A stretch of DNA of 64,000 nucleotides, taken from CAZAMP01 sp964486455 (lineage in GTDB: Bacteria > Eisenbacteria > RBG-16-71-46 > CAZAMP01). This document shows, piece by piece, positions 61,833 to 64,000 of this stretch. A program made the translations under genes and the position numbers. The DNA lies in assembly GCA_964486455.1 (NCBI GenBank), contig CAZAMP010000007.1, positions 1 to 64,000 on the forward strand, read 5' to 3'. Each line of letters starts with the position of its first letter. Within the stretch, counting starts at the first letter, position 1. The notes beneath the pieces are model-generated. The model saw only the letters and a list, made by a program, of their open reading frames with translations, searched no databases and was not told where the DNA came from.

Positions 61833-64000
61833 TCAATCGGTTTCGCGTGCCGCTTCCACCTTCGCCAAATCGGCCGGCCTGAGGCCCAGCAGCCTGCGCC
61901 CCCCCGCGATCGCGTCTTCCAGAATCACGTAACCGACCGGGACCAGGACGAGCGTGATTCCGGTGGCGAAGATAATCCCCCATCCCAGGCTGATCGCCAT
62001 CGGAATGAGGAAGCGCGCCTGCATGCTCTTCTCGAGCAACATCGGGGTGAGGCCCGCGAACGTCGTGATCGATGTCAACGTCACCGGACGGAACCGCCGT
62101 TGCCCCGCTTCGATCACGGCGTCCCGGAGTGGCAGCCCGCGACGGCGCGCGCGATTGATGAAGTCGGTGAGGATGAGCGAGTCGTTGACGACCACACCCG
62201 AAAGCGCCACGACACCGAAGAGGCTCAGCAGGCTCAGGTCCCATCCCATCGCGAGGTGACCGAGCACGGCGCCGACGATTCCGAACGGTATCGCCGACAT
62301 CACGATCAGCGGCTGCAGGTACGAACGAAACGGAATCGCGAGCAGCGCATAGATCATGAAGAGAGCAAGGATGAATCCCCGGCCAAGGCTCGCGAGCGAC
62401 TCGCGCTGGTCCTGCTGTTGCCCCTCCATCGAGATGTTCAGCCCGGGATAGTCGCTCGTGAGCATCGGGAAGATGGTCTCGGCGAGATGCGCGAGCACCT
62501 CGTTTGAGTTCGTGCGCGCGGGGTCCACGTCGGCCTGCACGCTCACGACGCGCGCGCGATCGGCCCGATTGATCGCCGCGTAGCCGGGGCCGAGCGTTAC
62601 CTCGGCAACGGTCGCGAACGGAATCTCGACGCCGTCCGGCGTGCGGATCCGCATCGACTCGATGTTTCCGAGGCTCCGGCGCTCGTCGGTCGGATAGCGG
62701 ACCATCACCTTCACCTCGTCCCGAGCCCGCTGGATCCGGAGCGCCTCGTCGCCGTAAAACGCCTGGCGCACCTGGCGCGCGAGATCGTCGAGCCTGATGC
62801 CCAGAAACTCCGCCTCCGGCTTGAGCGCAAGGCGGAGCTCCGTCTTGCCTTCCCGAAACGTGTCGCTGATGTCGCTGATGCCGGGATAGTCGGCCAGCTC
62901 TGTCTTGATGTGGTCGGCGGCGGCGATGAGATCGTCGGTACGCGGGGATGAAAGCTGGATGTCGATCGGGTTCGAGCCGTGAAAGAGATCCGAGCTGAAC
63001 TTGAGCGCGCTCACGCCCGGGATCTCGCCGACGGCCCGCCGCCAGCGCCTCGCGATGGCGATGCTGGAGATGTCGCGATCCTCTCCGAAGAGAAGCTGCA
63101 GGTTGATCTCACCGACGTTGGAGCCGCTCTCGACCGCCGACCCCCCCATCGGTCCGAAGCGGCCGGCGCTTCTCGGCTGAGAGCCGACGACGGCATAGAC
63201 GTGTTGGTAGAGTCGCGGGGCGTCCTCGGGACGTGACGCGGCAAAGTGCGCCTCCACCTCGTCGAGAGATCCGACGATCTGATCGAGGACCGCCTCTGTT
63301 TCGGTCGCCGGCGTGCCCTCGGGCATGGTGAGGGCGACGACCACGTTATCGGCGTCCACCTTCGGCATCAGCGTGAACTTGATGAAGCCGCCGGCGAAGA
63401 GCCCGACCGTGACGAGAAGAAGAGCGAGCGACGTCGCGAGCACGATGTAACGACGTTCCAGCGCCCACGCCAGGGTGCGCGTATACGGCTCGCGGATGAA
63501 CCATCGCATCCAATCCTGAAAGCGATCCTTTGAGCGGAAAAAGACCCACTGCTTTCGATCGGTTCGTCGGACGATCCCCGTCACCGTGAGGTGCGCGGGG
63601 AGAATCAAGAGGCACTCCACAAGTGACAGCGCGAGCACGGCGATCACCACGATCGGGATATTGCGCATGACCTGCCCCATCGTGCCCGTGACCGCGGTGA
63701 GCGGGAGAAACGCGGCGATGGTGGTGAGCACGGAGAAGATGACCGGCGTCAGCACCTCGACTGTCCCGTCGACCGACGCCTTGAGCCGCCCCTTCCCCAG
63801 CTCCTTCTGCGTGAAGACGTTCTCACCGACGACGATGGCGTCGTCGACGACGAGACCGAGCGCGACGATGAACGCGAAGAGTGAGATCATGTTCAGTGAG
63901 ACGCCCCACTGCGGGATGAGCCAGAACGCACCGAGAAAGCTGATGGGAATCCCCAGCGCAACCCAAAACGCCAAACGAAACTGCATGGCCATCGCCAGCA
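61833..64000 (-). CDS. RND efflux pump inner-membrane subunit, N-terminus cut
   Basis: The C-terminal 722 residues of an AcrB/HAE1-type resistance-nodulation-division transporter. The visible part includes the TM4 charged pair (LVVDDAIVVGENVF), the large periplasmic loop, and the last helix bundle (SGVVVNDSLILTDFINRARR, FRPVTLTSITTFAGLTPMLLE, FLIPMAISLGWGIIFATGIT). It exports drugs, metals or lipids using the proton gradient, together with a membrane-fusion protein and outer channel, which would lie outside the window. The reading frame stays open to base 64000, so about 330 residues are missing. It lies on the minus strand, convergent with the neighbouring unknown gene. Confidence 0.93.
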   Translation of the reverse strand, partial: LAMAMQFRLAFWVALGIPISFLGAFWLIPQWGVSLNMISLFAFIVALGLVVDDAIVVGENVFTQKELGKGRLKASVDGTVEVLTPVIFSVLTTIAAFLPLTAVTGTMGQVMRNIPIVVIAVLALSLVECLLILPAHLTVTGIVRRTDRKQWVFFRSKDRFQDWMRWFIREPYTRTLAWALERRYIVLATSLALLLVTVGLFAGGFIKFTLMPKVDADNVVVALTMPEGTPATETEAVLDQIVGSLDEVEAHFAASRPEDAPRLYQHVYAVVGSQPRSAGRFGPMGGSAVESGSNVGEINLQLLFGEDRDISSIAIARRWRRAVGEIPGVSALKFSSDLFHGSNPIDIQLSSPRTDDLIAAADHIKTELADYPGISDISDTFREGKTELRLALKPEAEFLGIRLDDLARQVRQAFYGDEALRIQRARDEVKVMVRYPTDERRSLGNIESMRIRTPDGVEIPFATVAEVTLGPGYAAINRADRARVVSVQADVDPARTNSNEVLAHLAETIFPMLTSDYPGLNISMEGQQQDQRESLASLGRGFILALFMIYALLAIPFRSYLQPLIVMSAIPFGIVGAVLGHLAMGWDLSLLSLFGVVALSGVVVNDSLILTDFINRARRRGLPLRDAVIEAGQRRFRPVTLTSITTFAGLTPMLLEKSMQARFLIPMAISLGWGIIFATGITLVLVPVGYVILEDAIAGGRRLLGLRPADLAKVEAARETD

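Noticed and set aside
1..64000. CRISPR arrays, rRNA genes, insertion sequences or prophage
   Set aside because: I found no regularly spaced repeats, ribosomal RNA segments, transposases or phage structural genes.

Overview
This is a GC-rich bacterial scaffold with no plasmid, phage or insertion-sequence genes that I can recognise. A run of 100 N at 12563-12662 shows it is a draft, probably metagenome-assembled. Several traits point to an uncultured member of the FCB/Eisenbacteria-Krumholzibacteria neighbourhood: many signal-peptide proteins ending in a FlgD-like Ig module (PNPF ... WDG ... G.Y), ECF sigma factors of the 'LQPTALVHEA' type, a class GN sortase, a PEP-CTERM protein, DUF2914 and SpoVG. 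This placement is inference and no marker gene was tested. Most genes are housekeeping or cell-surface genes in short operons.

Layout, left half. 1-1050: acetyl-CoA synthetase, cut by the window edge. 1272-3234: an ECF sigma / zinc-finger anti-sigma / lipoprotein operon. 3562-5863: a DUF2914 membrane protein and an alpha/beta hydrolase fused to TPRs. 6005-6083: a degenerate tRNA-like sequence. 6234-11275: a sortase-target protein, its class GN sortase, a MoxR AAA ATPase and a CoxE-like VWA protein. 11280-13672: a GT87-like membrane protein, the assembly gap and a truncated TPR protein. 13693-16329: a second hydrolase-TPR fusion and an SMP-30-like propeller. 16615-23620: an ECF sigma factor overlapping a transmembrane Ser/Thr kinase whose outer half carries LamG, Ig-like and FlgD-like modules, followed by two secreted proteins, one with the same outer modules. 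23738-27131: metallopeptidase, NfeD and slipin. 27235-30391: an ABC exporter pair and an M24 peptidase.

Layout, right half. 30681-35871: a PEP-CTERM protein, a C25 gingipain-like protease, HflX and a dockerin-like protein. 35868-39390: an aminotransferase, a coiled-coil protein and a glycosyltransferase-TPR protein. 39391-39979: non-coding, with a candidate small RNA. 39980-41687: an exonuclease-WYL protein divergent from a rhomboid protease. 41749-44384: two secreted proteins. 44385-47081: an outer-membrane-like protein coupled to a TlpA-like thioredoxin, and an unknown protein. 47200-49269: an Omp28-like secreted thioredoxin-fold protein with an in-frame UGA at its redox site. 49270-49831: structured repeats. 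49832-53012: a LysM lytic transglycosylase, SpoVG and a PPC-domain protein. 53382-56752: two lipoproteins. 56821-59175: a transketolase-like enzyme. 59408-61797: two unknown proteins. 61833-64000: an RND pump, cut by the window edge.

The strongest discovery candidate is the Omp28-like gene. Its in-frame UGA sits exactly where the first Cys of the CxxC motif belongs, making U-x-x-C, and a 6-bp hairpin with a GU-containing loop follows 15 nt downstream. This fits a bacterial selenocysteine insertion element. Second is the ECF-kinase-LamG cassette, where the kinase ectodomain mirrors a secreted neighbour. Signals for three cell-surface sorting routes (sortase, PEP-CTERM, FlgD-like C-terminal domains) also coexist in 64 kb.
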